A stretch of DNA of 64,000 nt, taken from Noviherbaspirillum sedimenti (GTDB lineage: Bacteria > Pseudomonadota > Gammaproteobacteria > Burkholderiales > Burkholderiaceae_D). Shown here piece by piece: positions 46,556 through 55,589 of this stretch. The notes below the pieces were generated by a model. That model ran no database searches. It worked only from the letters and a program-made list of their open reading frames with translations, and was not told the origin of the DNA. The stretch is from NCBI RefSeq assembly GCF_003590835.1, contig NZ_QYUQ01000002.1:4402001-4466000 (forward strand), in the 5' to 3' direction. Made by a program: the position numbers and the translations under genes. The stretch's first letter is position 1; each line of letters opens with the position of its first letter.

Positions 46556-47788
46556 ATGACAAAAGACGCAAAAAATCTGATCGTCGGTCTCGATATCGGC
46601 ACTTCCAAGGTGGTGGCGGTCGTTGCCGAAGTGCTGCCCAATGGCCGGCATGAGGTGATCGGCCTTGGCCAGCATGAATCCAAAGGCCTTAAAAAAGGCG
46701 TCGTGGTCAATATCGAAGCCACTATCGAGTCGATCCAGCGCGCGCTTGAAGAAGCCGAGCTGATGGCCGATTGCAAGATCAGGAATGTCTTCACCGGCAT
46801 TGCCGGCAGCCATATCCGCAGCTTCAATTCCAGCGGCATGGTGGCGATCAAGGACAAGGAGGTCACCGCCACCGACATTGCGCGCGTGATCGAGACCGCC
46901 AAGGCGGTCAACATCCCCACCGACCAGCAGCTTCTACATACGGTGCCGCAGGAATTCATTGTCGATAGCCAGGAAGACGTCCGCGAGCCGATCGGCATGA
47001 GCGGAATCCGCCTGGAAGTGAAGGTGCATATCGTCACCGGCGCAGTATCTGCTGTGCAGAATATCGTCAAGTGCGTGCGCCGTTGCGGCCTCGAAGTGTC
47101 CGACCTGATCCTGCAGCCCATGGCTTCGGCCGATGCGGTGCTGACGCCCGACGAGAAGGAGCTGGGCGTGGTGCTGGTGGATATCGGCGGCGGCACCACC
47201 GATGTGGCGATCTTCACCGAAGGCGCGATTCGCCACACTGCCGTGATCCCGATCGCCGGCGACCAGATCACCAATGACATTGCCATGGCCTTGCGCACGC
47301 CGACCGCAGAAGCCGAGGAAATCAAGCTGCGCTTTGGCGTTGCCAAGCAGGTGCTGGCCGATCCAAACGAGACGCTGGAGGTCCCTGGCCTGGGCGACCG
47401 TGGTTCGCGCACGTTGTCGCGCCAGGCGCTGGCGGCGGTGATCGAGCCGCGCGTCGAGGAATTGTTCGCGCTGGTGCACCAGGTGGTCCGCGAATCCGGC
47501 TACGAGGAAGTATTGTCGTCGGGCGTCGTGCTGACCGGCGGCACGACAATGATGCCGGGCATGGTGGAAATGGCCGAGGATATTTTTCTCAAGCCGACCC
47601 GCCTTGGGATGCCTGAATACAGTGGCCAGTTGGCCGACGTGGTGCGCAGCCCGCGTTATGCCACCGTGCTGGGCCTGCTGCTGGAAGCGAAGAAGCAATA
47701 CCTGCGAGGCCATATCGTCAGCCGCCAGGATGGTTCGGCAAAGGCGATCTGGCAGCGCATGAAGGAATGGTTTTTGGGTAACTTCTAG
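46556..47788 (+). CDS. ftsA: Cell division protein FtsA
   Basis: A 410-residue actin-like ATPase that anchors FtsZ to the membrane. Actin-fold motifs are GLDIGTSKVVAVV (phosphate 1), VLVDIGGGTTDVAIF (phosphate 2) and VLTGGTTMMPGMVEMAE (adenosine). The C-terminal amphipathic helix is MKEWFLGN. ATG 46556 follows the ftsQ stop at once, with GGGGAAAA upstream. The gap to ftsZ is 225 bases and contains a repeat copy and a leader hairpin. Confidence 0.98.
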   Translation: MTKDAKNLIVGLDIGTSKVVAVVAEVLPNGRHEVIGLGQHESKGLKKGVVVNIEATIESIQRALEEAELMADCKIRNVFTGIAGSHIRSFNSSGMVAIKDKEVTATDIARVIETAKAVNIPTDQQLLHTVPQEFIVDSQEDVREPIGMSGIRLEVKVHIVTGAVSAVQNIVKCVRRCGLEVSDLILQPMASADAVLTPDEKELGVVLVDIGGGTTDVAIFTEGAIRHTAVIPIAGDQITNDIAMALRTPTAEAEEIKLRFGVAKQVLADPNETLEVPGLGDRGSRTLSRQALAAVIEPRVEELFALVHQVVRESGYEEVLSSGVVLTGGTTMMPGMVEMAEDIFLKPTRLGMPEYSGQLADVVRSPRYATVLGLLLEAKKQYLRGHIVSRQDGSAKAIWQRMKEWFLGNF

Positions 47789-47790
47789 CA

Positions 47791-47859
47791 AATTGGGGAC
47801 AGCGTTCCTGCTATTGCGGGACAGAGTTAAGCGAAGCGGTACTCTGTCCTCAACTGAAT
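47791..47859 (+). repeat. GGGACAG repeat element, copy 3
   Basis: Third copy, starting 2 bases after the ftsA stop, in the same frame of boxes as copies 1 and 4. The core hairpin is GACAGAGT with ACTCTGTC. It lies between ftsA and ftsZ. Confidence 0.8.
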
Positions 47860-47945
47860 ATAACTAAATAGATTTTTTGGTTTTGTTATTTGCAGCGGTA
47901 TTTTCGCAGTAGTTTTTTATTTTTATGTAACCACCCGCAGTTAGC

Positions 47946-47982
47946 AGTTGCTAGGCGCCACACCGCGTGGTGCCTAACGACT
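47946..47982 (+). promoter_or_regulatory. ftsZ leader hairpin
   Basis: Positions 47946-47961 pair with 47967-47982: 16 positions with two G-U pairs and one mismatch, around a 5-base ACCGC loop. The inner part is TAGGCGCCAC with GTGGTGCCTA. It ends 31 bases before the ftsZ ATG and 21 bases before its GGGAG, so it could affect ribosome access or mRNA stability. An outer GCAGTT/AACTGC pair (47937-47942, 47986-47991) may lengthen it. Confidence 0.55.
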
Positions 47983-48013
47983 GAAAACTGCATACTAATG
48001 ATAGGGAGTCATC

Positions 48014-49210
48014 ATGGAAATCGATATGCTGGACAATGCATCTTTGGGTACAGTGATCAAGGTCGTGGGGGTCGGCGGTGCCGGCGGCAATGCCGTCCAA
48101 CACATGATCAACAAGGGTGTGAGCGGCGTGGAATTCATCGCTGCCAATACCGATGCACAGGCGCTGGCGCAATCCAAGGCGCATAACGTCATCCAGATCG
48201 GTGAAACCGGCCTGGGCGCAGGCATGAAGCCGGAAGTCGGCCGCCAGCTGGCGGAAGATTCGCGTACCCGTATCGAGGATGCCTTGCGCGGCGCGCACAT
48301 GGTGTTCATCGCCGCAGGCATGGGCGGCGGCACCGGCACCGGCGCTGCACCTATCGTGGCACAGGTTGCCAAGGAGCAGGGCGCCCTGACCGTGGCGGTG
48401 GTTTCCAAGCCGTTCTCCTACGAGGGCAAGAAGTGCATGGAAATCGCCGACGAAGGCCTGGAAGCGCTGAGCCAGCACGTCGATTCCCTGATCGTGATCC
48501 TCAACGAGAAGCTCGAAGAGATCTATGAAGACGACAGCATGATCGAATGGCTGCAGCATGCCGACGACGTGCTGAACAATGCCGTGGCCGGAATCGCCGA
48601 AATCATCAATGTGCCGGGCCACATCAACGTCGACTTCAACGACGTCAAGACCATCATGGGCGAGCAGGGCAAGGCCATGATGGGCACCGCCACCGCGTCC
48701 GGCATCGATCGTGCGCGCATCGCCGCCGAGCAGGCTGTGGCATCGCCGCTGCTGGACGGCATTGATCTGTCCGGCGCGCGCGGCGTGCTGGTGAATGTTA
48801 CCGCCAGCCGTGGCCTGAAGGGCAAGGAAATCAAGGAAGTGATGGCGACCGTGCGCGCATTTGCCGCACCCGACGCCTCGATTGCCCAGGGCATTGCCTA
48901 CGATGACACGATGGGCGACGATATCCGCGTCACCGTGGTGGCCACGGGACTGGGCCGCGCGCGCAAGAACGTGCAACTGGTACAAACGCCGATGCTGCGT
49001 ACCGGTACGCACAACGAGCCGATCGCTGCCATGGGCGGCAACCAGCTTGGCACCGGCATGGCGCAATCAGCCGCGCCTGCTTTTGAAGGATTGAAGGCGC
49101 CAGCGGTGTGGCGTCACAATTCCTCGGCGTCGGAAACCGTGCGTGCGCTGGAAAAGAATGGCATGGAAACCTACGATATTCCTGCCTTCCTGCGCAAACA
49201 AGCCGACTGA
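48014..49210 (+). CDS. ftsZ: Cell division GTPase FtsZ
   Basis: A 398-residue tubulin homologue that builds the Z ring. The GTP-binding glycine loop is GGGTGTGAAP; VGVGGAGGNAV lies at the N-terminus, and NVDFNDVKTIM is the T7 loop. The conserved C-terminal peptide that binds FtsA, ZapD and MinC is DIPAFLRKQ. AGGGAG stands 8 bases before the ATG. The C-terminal linker (about 320-375) is of normal variable type. Confidence 0.99.
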   Translation: MEIDMLDNASLGTVIKVVGVGGAGGNAVQHMINKGVSGVEFIAANTDAQALAQSKAHNVIQIGETGLGAGMKPEVGRQLAEDSRTRIEDALRGAHMVFIAAGMGGGTGTGAAPIVAQVAKEQGALTVAVVSKPFSYEGKKCMEIADEGLEALSQHVDSLIVILNEKLEEIYEDDSMIEWLQHADDVLNNAVAGIAEIINVPGHINVDFNDVKTIMGEQGKAMMGTATASGIDRARIAAEQAVASPLLDGIDLSGARGVLVNVTASRGLKGKEIKEVMATVRAFAAPDASIAQGIAYDDTMGDDIRVTVVATGLGRARKNVQLVQTPMLRTGTHNEPIAAMGGNQLGTGMAQSAAPAFEGLKAPAVWRHNSSASETVRALEKNGMETYDIPAFLRKQAD

Positions 49211-49212
49211 TT

Positions 49213-49242
49213 CCTTGTTCTGCAGGAATCTGCAGAACAAGG
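49213..49242. promoter_or_regulatory. 13-bp stem hairpin right after ftsZ
   Basis: CCTTGTTCTGCAG (49213-49225) and CTGCAGAACAAGG (49230-49242) pair perfectly around GAAT, beginning 3 bases after the ftsZ stop. No T-run follows. It may protect the 3' end of ftsZ mRNA. Confidence 0.6.
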
Positions 49243-49261
49243 CATACTGAGGTTCCAACGC

Positions 49262-49389
49262 GTTGCGGGACAGCGTATTTTCCGTTGCGGGATAGAGTTA
49301 AGCGAAGCGGTACTCTGTCCCCAGCTGATTAAGGTGAAAGCGGTACTCTGTCCCCAACTGATTAACGTCAAAGCGGTACTCTGCCGCCA
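49262..49389 (+). repeat. GGGACAG repeat element, copy 4, with a 33-bp tandem triplication
   Basis: Positions 49262-49330 are a full 69-bp unit. AAGCGGTACTCTG then recurs at 49305, 49338 and 49371, a period of exactly 33 bases, so the 3' half has been copied three times, the last copy being degraded (ACTCTGCCG). It lies between ftsZ and the terminator at 49402. Confidence 0.8.
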
Positions 49390-49401
49390 ACATTCTAGAA
49401 G

Positions 49402-49432
49402 CGCGCTACCCGCCGGTGGCGCGGTTTTTTTT
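49402..49432 (+). terminator. Intrinsic terminator ending the dcw cluster
   Basis: CGCGCTACC (49402-49410) pairs with GGTGGCGCG (49415-49423), with one U-G, around CGCC, followed by G and 8 T (49425-49432). It stands 11 bases before the peroxiredoxin start, so that gene needs a separate promoter, or read-through. Confidence 0.8.
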
Positions 49433-49443
49433 AAAGGATTCTC

Positions 49444-49950
49444 ATGACCATCCAGATCGGTGACCGTTTGCCCGCAGGTGAGCTGCGTGAATTTATTGAA
49501 GTCGAATCCGAGGGCTGCTCCCTTGGTCCCAACAAATTCAACGTTGGCGATCTGGCAGCGGGCAAGAAGATTGCGATTTTCGCCGTGCCCGGCGCATTTA
49601 CCCCGACATGTTCGGAAAAGCATGCGCCCGGCTATATCCAGCATGCAGCCGATTTCAAGGCCCTCGGCGTGGATGAAATCTGGTGCATCGCCGTCAACGA
49701 TCCTTTCGTGATGGGCGCGTGGGGACGCGAACTGAAGGCCACCGGCCTGGTGCGTATGCTGTCCGATGGTAATGCTGAATTCACCAAGGCGCTCGGCCTG
49801 GATGCGGATTTCAGCAAGGGTGGCCTGGGTACGCGCTCGCAGCGTTATTCGATGCTGGTCGAAGATGGCGTCGTGCGGCAATTGAACGCCGAACAAGCCG
49901 GCAAATTTGAAGCGTCGGATGCGGAAACCTTGCTGAAGCAACTGGGATAA
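49444..49950 (+). CDS. Prx5-type peroxiredoxin
   Basis: A 168-residue thiol peroxidase of the AhpC/TSA superfamily, Prx5-like group. The peroxidatic Cys 56 lies in PGAFTPTCS; another Cys is at 81. The protein reduces hydrogen peroxide or alkyl hydroperoxides, likely with glutathione or a glutaredoxin system. The late segments [16 protein letters not shown] and the substrate Arg are present. AAAGGA stands 6 bases before the ATG. Confidence 0.93.
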   Translation: MTIQIGDRLPAGELREFIEVESEGCSLGPNKFNVGDLAAGKKIAIFAVPGAFTPTCSEKHAPGYIQHAADFKALGVDEIWCIAVNDPFVMGAWGRELKATGLVRMLSDGNAEFTKALGLDADFSKGGLGTRSQRYSMLVEDGVVRQLNAEQAGKFEASDAETLLKQLG

Positions 49951-49993
49951 TTTTCGTTACAATAAAACCTCGGTAAATCCATATAGCCCCGGC

Positions 49994-50929
49994 ATGCTCA
50001 AACAACGCACCGTCAAACAACTGATCAAGACCATCGGTATCGGCCTGCACTCCGGCACCAGGGTTGACCTGACGTTGCGTCCGGCGCCGCCGGATACCGG
50101 CATTGTGTTTCGCCGCGTCGACCTGGCCCCCCCCGTTGAGTTGCCGGCCAGTGCAGTGGGGGTGGGCGACACCCGCATGGCATCGACCCTGGACAAGGAT
50201 GGGGTGAAGGTCTCGACCGTCGAGCATCTGATGTCTGCCTGTGCCGGGCTGGGCGTCGATAACCTGTATATCGATCTGACTGCGGAAGAAATCCCGATCA
50301 TGGATGGCTCCGCGTCTTCGTTTGTATTTCTGCTGCAGCAGGCCGGCTTGCAGGAGCAGGAGGCCGCGAAGAAGTTCATTCGGGTCAAGCGGACGGTGGA
50401 AGTGCGCGAGGGCGAAGGCGACAAGCTCAAGTGGGCGCGCCTGGAGCCTTACAATGGCTTCAAGCTGAAATTCTTCATTGAGTTCAATCATCCGGCGGTT
50501 GACCGTACCGGTCAGATCGCCGAGGTCGATTTCGAGGCCGAATCCTATGTCAAGGAAATCGCCCGCGCCCGCACCTTCGGCTTCATGCAGGACGTCGAAA
50601 CCTTGCGCGGAATGGGCTTGGCCCGTGGCGGTTCGCTGGAAAACGCCATCGTCATGGATGAGTATCGGATCCTGAATCCGGATGGCTTACGCTATGAAAA
50701 TGAATTCGTGCGGCATAAGATTCTCGACGCCATAGGCGACCTGTATCTGGTCGGTCACCCGTTGCTCGCTGCCTATGTCGCCCACAAATCCGGCCATGGC
50801 TTGAACAATCAATTGCTGCGCGCGCTGCTGGCGCAGCCGGATGCCTACGATATCGTCACGTTCGATTCGCTCGAGCAAGCCCCGCGCAGCTATACCCTGC
50901 AGGCCGGCGAGGAGTGGGCGCTCGCCTGA
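49994..50929 (+). CDS. lpxC: UDP-3-O-acyl-GlcNAc deacetylase LpxC
   Basis: A 311-residue zinc deacetylase that commits precursor to lipid A. The zinc ligand His 78 lies in STVEHLMSA; the second His and Asp lie in [24 protein letters not shown] and [11 protein letters not shown] are family segments. A TACAAT sequence (about 49960) could be a -10 element, but a good -35 was not seen. The gene lies between the peroxiredoxin and the convergent dciA-like gene. Confidence 0.98.
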   Translation: MLKQRTVKQLIKTIGIGLHSGTRVDLTLRPAPPDTGIVFRRVDLAPPVELPASAVGVGDTRMASTLDKDGVKVSTVEHLMSACAGLGVDNLYIDLTAEEIPIMDGSASSFVFLLQQAGLQEQEAAKKFIRVKRTVEVREGEGDKLKWARLEPYNGFKLKFFIEFNHPAVDRTGQIAEVDFEAESYVKEIARARTFGFMQDVETLRGMGLARGGSLENAIVMDEYRILNPDGLRYENEFVRHKILDAIGDLYLVGHPLLAAYVAHKSGHGLNNQLLRALLAQPDAYDIVTFDSLEQAPRSYTLQAGEEWALA

Positions 50930-50960
50930 AAGGGGTCGGGGACGGATTCATATTCACGCA

Positions 50961-50992
50961 AGGGTGGACCACACCCCGCTAGCCGCCACCCT
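50961..50992. terminator. Weak hairpin between convergent lpxC and the DUF721 gene
   Basis: AGGGTGG (50961-50967) and CCACCCT (50986-50992) are inverted arms separated by 18 bases, starting 32 bases after the lpxC stop and overlapping the end of the opposite gene. No T-run follows. Confidence 0.3.
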
Positions 50993-51503
50993 GGTGGCGA
51001 CTCAGCATGGCTTGCAGCGCGGCCTTCAGGCCGGAATTGCGTGATGATGGTTCAAGCGCATCTTCTAGTGCGGCAAATGCCGTCAAAGCGCGATTTGACA
51101 GCGCAATTTGCTTGGAAGTATTTGATTTTTCGTGGATTTTCCCAACTTGCACTTTGATGCGGATTGCGTTAACCTGCCAGCCTTGTTGCTGCAAAAAATT
51201 TTGCAATTTTGGCAATTGCTGCTTCAGTTTGCTTGCAAGCGCCGCATTCGGTGCGGCAAGCACCATTTGGCCTGCTTCCAGGTTCAGTACCGAGCAAGTT
51301 TCAAACATGACAGGTAGCGCCGTGGCGCAAGCCTTTTCCAGGGCGCCCAGGCGCTCCAGGGTGGGGAGCAGCGTGCCCAGCTGGTCATGTGTTTGCAAAA
51401 AGTCCGTGACGCCCAGTGCCGTCCGGGCAGAGCCGCCGCGGGACGGGCGTTTCTGTGGATTCTGTGGTTGCTGTGGGTAAGGGGATGAATATGAGGAAGC
51501 CAT
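50979..51503 (-). CDS. DciA-like (DUF721) protein
   Basis: A 174-residue protein with a disordered Pro/Gln/Ser-rich N-terminus (1-30) and a KH-like DUF721 domain that includes LNLEAGQMVLAAPNAALASKLKQQLPKL. Members of this family, named DciA, load the replicative helicase DnaB in bacteria without DnaC. It is opposite in strand to its neighbours lpxC and the M23 peptidase gene. The extended C-terminus (130-174) is less conserved. The DUF721 assignment is made from the fold-like pattern, not from a search. Confidence 0.7.
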   Translation of the reverse strand: MASSYSSPYPQQPQNPQKRPSRGGSARTALGVTDFLQTHDQLGTLLPTLERLGALEKACATALPVMFETCSVLNLEAGQMVLAAPNAALASKLKQQLPKLQNFLQQQGWQVNAIRIKVQVGKIHEKSNTSKQIALSNRALTAFAALEDALEPSSRNSGLKAALQAMLSRHQGGG

Positions 51504-51552
51504 TTGCCCACCTTATCACACCTCCGCAGGCAGAGCGAGTAACGGAGCCTAG

Positions 51553-52515
51553 ATGCAAATCATAGTTTTACATCCGCGTTTCAGCGCCAGGACGGTGACC
51601 CTGACCAGCCGTCACATTGTCGCTTTAGGCGTGCTTTTTCTGGCTGCCGTGCTGACAGTGGCGGCACTGTTGTATTACCTCACCCTGGCGCATGCGGGCA
51701 GTGTGCGCCTGCCATTCGCGGGGCAGGCCATGGCTGCGCCAAGTCAGGACGAAGCCGGCCGAAAAGAGCGCTATGTCCGCGAAAACCTGACTGCAATGGC
51801 AGTCAAGCTGGGGGAGATGCAGGCACAGTTGATGCGCCTGGATGCCTTGGGCGAGCGGGTGCAGGGCCTGGCCGGGGTCAAGCCCGAAGAGTTCAATTTC
51901 AAGGAAAAACCGCCGCGCGGCGGCGCCGATCCCGCCAGTTCTGGCAGTCGCGGGGGTTCGCGTGAATTGAGCATGCAGGAATTTCAGCAAACCCTGGATG
52001 CCCTGGCCAGAGATCTTGAGCATCGTGCGGATTACCTGAATGTGGTGGAGTCCTCGCTGATGGCCGACAAGATCAGGTTCAAGCTGCTGCCCACCATTAA
52101 GCCGGTCAACTCCAGTTACAACGCTTCCAGCTTTGGCTGGCGCCTGGATCCGTTCAGCGGCCGTAGCGCTTTTCATGAAGGGCTCGATTTTGCCGCCCCG
52201 GCCGGTACGCCGATTGTCGCCGCCGCCGGTGGCGTGGTGATCGCTTCCGAATACCACCACCAGTACGGCAATATGCTGGAGATCGACCATGGTAACCAAT
52301 TGGTCACCCGCTATGCCCATGCTTCCAGGCTGCTGTCGCAGGTGGGCGACATTGTCAGGCGCGGGCAGCATGTGGCTGACCTGGGATCCACCGGCCGCTC
52401 GACCGGCGCGCACCTGCATTTCGAGGTGCTTCTCAAGGGCGTGCCTCAGGATCCGCACAAATTCCTGATTGCGGGAGGGCCGCAGGAAAAAGCAGCGGCC
52501 CTGGTGTCAAGATAG
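51553..52515 (+). CDS. M23 family metallopeptidase
   Basis: A 320-residue membrane-anchored protein. A basic N-terminus and one membrane segment (about 20-44) are followed by a helical stretch (70-165). The LytM domain has HEGLDFAAPAGTPI (HxGxD zinc site) and the C-terminal GAHLHFEV (HxH zinc site). It is predicted to cleave peptide cross-links in peptidoglycan. It precedes secA on the same strand; the gap has a hairpin and a separate promoter. Confidence 0.92.
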   Translation: MQIIVLHPRFSARTVTLTSRHIVALGVLFLAAVLTVAALLYYLTLAHAGSVRLPFAGQAMAAPSQDEAGRKERYVRENLTAMAVKLGEMQAQLMRLDALGERVQGLAGVKPEEFNFKEKPPRGGADPASSGSRGGSRELSMQEFQQTLDALARDLEHRADYLNVVESSLMADKIRFKLLPTIKPVNSSYNASSFGWRLDPFSGRSAFHEGLDFAAPAGTPIVAAAGGVVIASEYHHQYGNMLEIDHGNQLVTRYAHASRLLSQVGDIVRRGQHVADLGSTGRSTGAHLHFEVLLKGVPQDPHKFLIAGGPQEKAAALVSR

Positions 52516-52521
52516 GACGGC

Positions 52522-52565
52522 GCTGGTCTCATTCACGCCAAAGGTGTGGCGCGGATGAGACCAGC
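52522..52565. terminator. 11-bp stem hairpin after the M23 gene
   Basis: GCTGGTCTCAT (52522-52532) and ATGAGACCAGC (52555-52565) pair perfectly; inside, CGCCA and TGGCG form a second 5-bp stem. It starts 7 bases after the M23 stop. No T-run follows, so factor-dependent termination or RNA protection is more likely than intrinsic termination. Confidence 0.4.
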
Positions 52566-52609
52566 ATGCCTGCTGGCGGCCGATGCGCCCGCCAATTGCA
52601 CCTGCAGGA

Positions 52610-52637
52610 TTGTCCCATTCTGCCTGCATGATAAAAT
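52610..52637 (+). promoter_or_regulatory. Sigma-70 type promoter of secA
   Basis: TTGTCC (52610-52615) and TAAAAT (52632-52637), spacer 16, lie about 80 bases before the secA ATG. Confidence 0.5.
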
Positions 52638-52716
52638 CTTCAATTTGGCCCAGTTCCACTAGCCTGTTCCGGAATCGAACAGAGTTTATTTACGGCGTCT
52701 TTTATACCATTCGAGC

Positions 52717-55482
52717 ATGTCATTCCTGACCAAGATTTTCGGCAGCCGCAACCAGCGGCTGATCAAGCAATACCAGCAAACCGTTCGCGCCATTAATGCA
52801 CTCGAACCGGCAATGGAAAAACTGTCGGATGTGGAGCTGCAAGCCAAGACACCTGAATTCAAGGAACGCCTCGCCAAGGGGGAGGCGCTCGACAAGCTTT
52901 TGCCGGAAGCGTTTGCGGTATGCCGCGAAGCCAGCCGGCGCGTCCTGAAGATGCGCCACTTCGATGTGCAGCTGATCGGCGGCATGACCCTGCATTACGG
53001 GAAAATCGCCGAAATGGGCACCGGCGAAGGCAAGACGCTGATGGCGACCTTGCCAGCCTACCTGAATGCCTTGTCGGGCAAGGGTGTGCATATCGTCACC
53101 GTCAACGATTACCTGGCCCAGCGCGATGCCGAATGGATGGGGCGCCTGTATGGCTGGCTGGGACTTTCCACCGGCATCAACCTGTCGCAGATGCCGCATG
53201 ACACCAAGCAGGGCGCCTATGGTTCCGACATCACCTACGGCACCAACAATGAATTCGGCTTCGACTACCTGCGCGACAACATGGTCTACGACAGCCGCGA
53301 GCGCGTGCAGCGCGGCCTGAATTTCGCCATTGTCGATGAAGTGGACTCGATCCTGATCGACGAGGCGCGCACCCCGCTGATCATTTCCGGTCAGGCCGAA
53401 AGCCATACCGACCTGTACCAGAAACTGAATGCTGTGCCGCCGTTATTGACCTTGCAGGTCGGCGAGGAAACGCCGGATGGCAAGGGCAAGATCGAAGTGC
53501 CCGGCGACTATACCAAGGACGAGAAGGCGCATCAGGTCCTGCTGACCGAAGCCGGCCACGACAAGGTGGAGCAGATCCTGACCCGCATGGGCTTGCTGCC
53601 GGAAGGCGCTTCGGTTTACGATTCCGCCCATATCAGCCTGATCCATCACCTGTACGCCGCGCTGCGCGCGCATACGCTGTACTACAAGGATCAGCACTAT
53701 GTCGTGCAGAACAATGAAATCATCATCGTTGATGAATTCACCGGCCGCCTGATGTCGGGCCGGCGCTGGTCCGATGGCCTGCACCAGGCAGTCGAAGCCA
53801 AGGAAGGCGTCGAGATCAAGGCCGAAAACCAGACGCTGGCATCGATCACCTTCCAGAATTTTTTCCGCATGTACGGCAAGTTGGCCGGCATGACCGGTAC
53901 TGCCGACACCGAAGCCTACGAATTCCAGCAAATCTATAGCCTGGAAACCGTGGTGATTCCGCCCAACCGGCCGAGCCAGCGCAAGGACAAGCAAGACCAG
54001 GTCTACAAGACTGCCGAGGAAAAATACGGCGCCATGCTCAAGGATATCCAGGAGTGCCAGGAGCGCAGCCAGCCGGTGCTGGTCGGTACCACTTCGATCG
54101 AGAATTCGGAACTGCTGTCGGGCCTGCTCACCAAGCACAAGCTGCCGCATAACGTGCTCAATGCCAAGCAGCATGCGCGTGAAGCGGAAATCATCGCGCA
54201 AGCCGGCCGTCCGAAAATGATCACCATTGCCACCAACATGGCCGGTCGCGGCACCGACATCGTCCTGGGCGGCAATGTCGAAAAGCAGATCCAGATCATC
54301 GAAGCCGATGCCAGCGTCGGCGAAGACGAAACTCAGAATAGGGCGCAAAAGCTGCGCGACGAATGGCAAGCCCTGCACGACCTGGTGGTCGGCGCCGGCG
54401 GCTTGCACATCATCGGCACCGAGCGCCACGAATCGCGCCGGGTAGACAACCAGCTGCGCGGCCGCTCGGGCCGCCAGGGCGATCCCGGATCTTCCCGTTT
54501 CTACCTGTCGCTGGATGACCAGTTGCTGCGTATTTTTGCCGGCGACCGCGTGCGCGCGATCATGGAACGCCTGAAAATGCCGGAAGGCGAGCCGATCGAA
54601 GCCGGCATCGTGTCGCGCTCGATCGAATCGGCGCAACGTAAGGTCGAGGCGCGCAATTTCGACATTCGCAAGCAACTGCTTGAATACGACGATGTCGCCA
54701 ACGACCAGCGCAAGGTGATTTACCAGCAGCGCAACGAGCTGCTCGAATCGGGCGATGTCGCGGAGATGATCGCCTCGTTGCGCCAGGGGGTGTTCACCGA
54801 GCTGTTCCGCGGCTTCGTGCCCGAAGGCGCGATGGAAGAGCAGTGGGATATCAAGGGGCTGGAAGCGGCGCTGGCTGCCGAATGGCAGCTGGAGGTGCCG
54901 CTGGCGACGATGCTGGCGGCCGAGCCGAACCTGTCCGACGAAGAACTGCTGGAGCGTGTGCTGAAGGCCGCCGAGGAAAGCTATACGGCCAAGGTCGGGG
55001 TGGTCGGCAAGGAAGCATTCGGCGGTTTCGAACGCAGTGTCATGCTGGAGAGCATAGACCGGCATTGGCGCGACCATCTGGCGGCACTCGACCACTTGCG
55101 CCAGGGTATCCATCTGCGCGGCTATGCGCAGAAGAACCCTAAGCAGGAATACAAGCGCGAAGCCTTCGAGCTGTTTGGCCAGATGCTTGATCTGGTCAGG
55201 AATGAAGTGGTGCGGATAGTGACGACTGTACGCATCCAGTCGCGCGATGAAATCGATGCTGCCGAACAGGAACTGGCGCAGTCGCATATATCCAATGTGC
55301 ATTACCAGCACGCTGATTTCAATCCCGATGCCGCGCCGGAAGATTTGCTGGCACCGCGCGCGGATGCTGAAGCGGCCAGGGGGCAGACGATGATCAACGC
55401 GCTGCCCAAGGTCGGACGCAACGACGCTTGTCCCTGCGGCAGCGGCAAGAAGTACAAGCAATGCCACGGCAAGCTGGCATAA
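52717..55482 (+). CDS. secA: Protein translocase motor SecA
   Basis: A 921-residue ATPase that drives preproteins through SecYEG. Walker A is MGTGEGKTL, the DEAD-like box is [15 protein letters not shown], and [13 protein letters not shown] and [20 protein letters not shown] are the second-motor signatures. The C-terminal zinc tail [13 protein letters not shown] also binds SecB and membranes. Length is normal. No strong ribosome-binding site precedes the ATG. Confidence 0.99.
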   Translation: MSFLTKIFGSRNQRLIKQYQQTVRAINALEPAMEKLSDVELQAKTPEFKERLAKGEALDKLLPEAFAVCREASRRVLKMRHFDVQLIGGMTLHYGKIAEMGTGEGKTLMATLPAYLNALSGKGVHIVTVNDYLAQRDAEWMGRLYGWLGLSTGINLSQMPHDTKQGAYGSDITYGTNNEFGFDYLRDNMVYDSRERVQRGLNFAIVDEVDSILIDEARTPLIISGQAESHTDLYQKLNAVPPLLTLQVGEETPDGKGKIEVPGDYTKDEKAHQVLLTEAGHDKVEQILTRMGLLPEGASVYDSAHISLIHHLYAALRAHTLYYKDQHYVVQNNEIIIVDEFTGRLMSGRRWSDGLHQAVEAKEGVEIKAENQTLASITFQNFFRMYGKLAGMTGTADTEAYEFQQIYSLETVVIPPNRPSQRKDKQDQVYKTAEEKYGAMLKDIQECQERSQPVLVGTTSIENSELLSGLLTKHKLPHNVLNAKQHAREAEIIAQAGRPKMITIATNMAGRGTDIVLGGNVEKQIQIIEADASVGEDETQNRAQKLRDEWQALHDLVVGAGGLHIIGTERHESRRVDNQLRGRSGRQGDPGSSRFYLSLDDQLLRIFAGDRVRAIMERLKMPEGEPIEAGIVSRSIESAQRKVEARNFDIRKQLLEYDDVANDQRKVIYQQRNELLESGDVAEMIASLRQGVFTELFRGFVPEGAMEEQWDIKGLEAALAAEWQLEVPLATMLAAEPNLSDEELLERVLKAAEESYTAKVGVVGKEAFGGFERSVMLESIDRHWRDHLAALDHLRQGIHLRGYAQKNPKQEYKREAFELFGQMLDLVRNEVVRIVTTVRIQSRDEIDAAEQELAQSHISNVHYQHADFNPDAAPEDLLAPRADAEAARGQTMINALPKVGRNDACPCGSGKKYKQCHGKLA

Positions 55483-55499
55483 ACAAGCGCCTGCATGCC

Positions 55500-55529
55500 G
55501 AAATGAACCCGCAATTGCGGGTTCATTTC
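55500..55529. terminator. 30-bp perfect palindrome after secA
   Basis: The sequence is fully self-complementary for 30 bases with centre at 55514/55515. The core is AACCCGCAATTGCGGGTT and the flanks are GAAATG and CATTTC. It begins 17 bases after the secA stop. There is no long T-run, but it would make a strong hairpin on either strand. It precedes argJ by 60 bases. Confidence 0.6.
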
Positions 55530-55589
55530 ATTGGGCGGGCACAAATGCCTGCCATGTCAATAAACTTTGATTTTTGAAAGCGTGAAACC

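Noticed and set aside
53443..55467. A 674-codon minus-strand open frame over secA
   Set aside because: It is a shadow of secA: rich in His, Gln and Arg with no domain pattern and no ribosome-binding site.
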